Program-made: the position numbers and the translations under genes | In this document: piece by piece, positions 22,821-22,910 of the stretch | How the letters are laid out: each line of letters starts with the position of its first letter | Position numbering within the stretch: the stretch's first letter is position 1 | From: JAZKFT01 sp043760535 | GTDB lineage: Bacteria > Bacteroidota > Bacteroidia > Chitinophagales > Chitinophagaceae | Assembly: GCA_043760535.1 (NCBI GenBank) | Contig: JAYUOV010000339.1 | Span: forward strand, 1 to 22,910 | DNA: 22,910 nt | Direction: 5' to 3' | The notes under the pieces: generated by a model | Database searches by the model: none | Seen by the model: only the letters and a program-made list of their open reading frames with translations | What the model was told of the DNA's origin: nothing

Positions 22821-22910
22821 TCAGGCCGACATTACAAAAGGGCGTGCTTGAATGGCATCTGCGAGTGCTTGCATGATGGGGATTCCTTGTTTTTTTGCAG
22901 TAGCTATATA
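22821..22910 (-). CDS. C-terminal tail of a transposase-like protein (IS66-like), partial
   Basis: The minus strand is open from the window edge to a TGA at 22823-22821, giving 29 residues that begin YIATAKKQGIPIMQALADA and end ARPFVMSA. The YIxTAxKxG....ALxxA....PF pattern recalls the C-terminal end of IS66-family transposases, but it is too short for certainty. If correct, an insertion sequence lies just beyond the right edge and its end should fall within 22407-22820. Base composition here is more GC-rich than the flanking DNA. Confidence 0.4.
   Translation of the reverse strand, partial: YIATAKKQGIPIMQALADAIQARPFVMSA

Noticed and set aside
1..22910. tRNA, rRNA or known riboswitch
   Set aside because: No cloverleaf with a GTTCRA loop, no ribosomal RNA signature and no recognisable riboswitch core was seen by eye; covariance-model searching would be needed to exclude weak cases.
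1..22910. Defence island, prophage or biosynthetic cluster
   Set aside because: The genes are housekeeping and envelope functions with mixed orientation; the GIGT-repeat protein resembles tail fibres but has a signal peptide and no phage neighbours.

Overview
The window looks like a chromosomal segment of a member of the Bacteroidota, most likely a Chitinophagaceae-like lineage. Several things point there. The DNA is AT-rich by eye. Candidate promoters follow the TTG / TAnnTTYG pattern instead of TTGACA / TATAAT. Start codons lack strong Shine-Dalgarno sites. The protein families are typical of the phylum: a Rho with a long disordered insertion, a secreted GIGT-repeat protein, a WCGDS thioredoxin-TPR lipoprotein, and a KdnA-type aminotransferase. 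The family assignments come from reading motifs and could not be checked by database search.

Left part (1-9010). A partial small exported protein (3-341) is followed by a thioredoxin/TPR lipoprotein (505-1404) and a patatin-like phospholipase with an internal membrane hairpin (1659-3272). On the minus strand lie a KdnA-like aminotransferase (3312-4529), a DUF2071 protein translationally coupled to a small membrane protein (4672-5702), a secreted GHL10/DUF187 glycoside hydrolase (5812-7302) and a secreted GIGT-repeat protein (7544-9010) with a double hairpin behind it. Most of these act in or on the cell envelope.

Middle part (9121-16820). The plus strand carries an ABC-2 exporter pair (9121-10991), a D-2-hydroxyacid dehydrogenase (11127-12065), ferrous iron transporter FeoB (12293-14416) and transcription terminator Rho (15021-16760). 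Rho is followed by a strong intrinsic terminator. A small thiamine-binding-type protein faces FeoB tail to tail with 3 bp between them.

Right part (16926-22910). A small secreted protein is paired with a diacylglycerol-kinase-type lipid kinase (16926-18274). Then come minus-strand genes for a TPR protein, a DUF1015 protein and FabD. Between DUF1015 and FabD lies a 673-bp region with a decayed secreted-protein gene and repeats. The right edge carries the C-terminal tail of what looks like a transposase.

The genes are mostly housekeeping and envelope functions, and I found no defence system, prophage, CRISPR array or biosynthetic cluster. The most unusual signals are non-coding. One is a degenerate heptad repeat of the AGGGATTGGG type at three places, which supplies the last codons of one gene. 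Another is a GTNGTCGGTG inverted-repeat family that shares two of those loci. A third is a perfect terminator-like hairpin inside the patatin reading frame. None of these forms a demonstrable new system from sequence alone.
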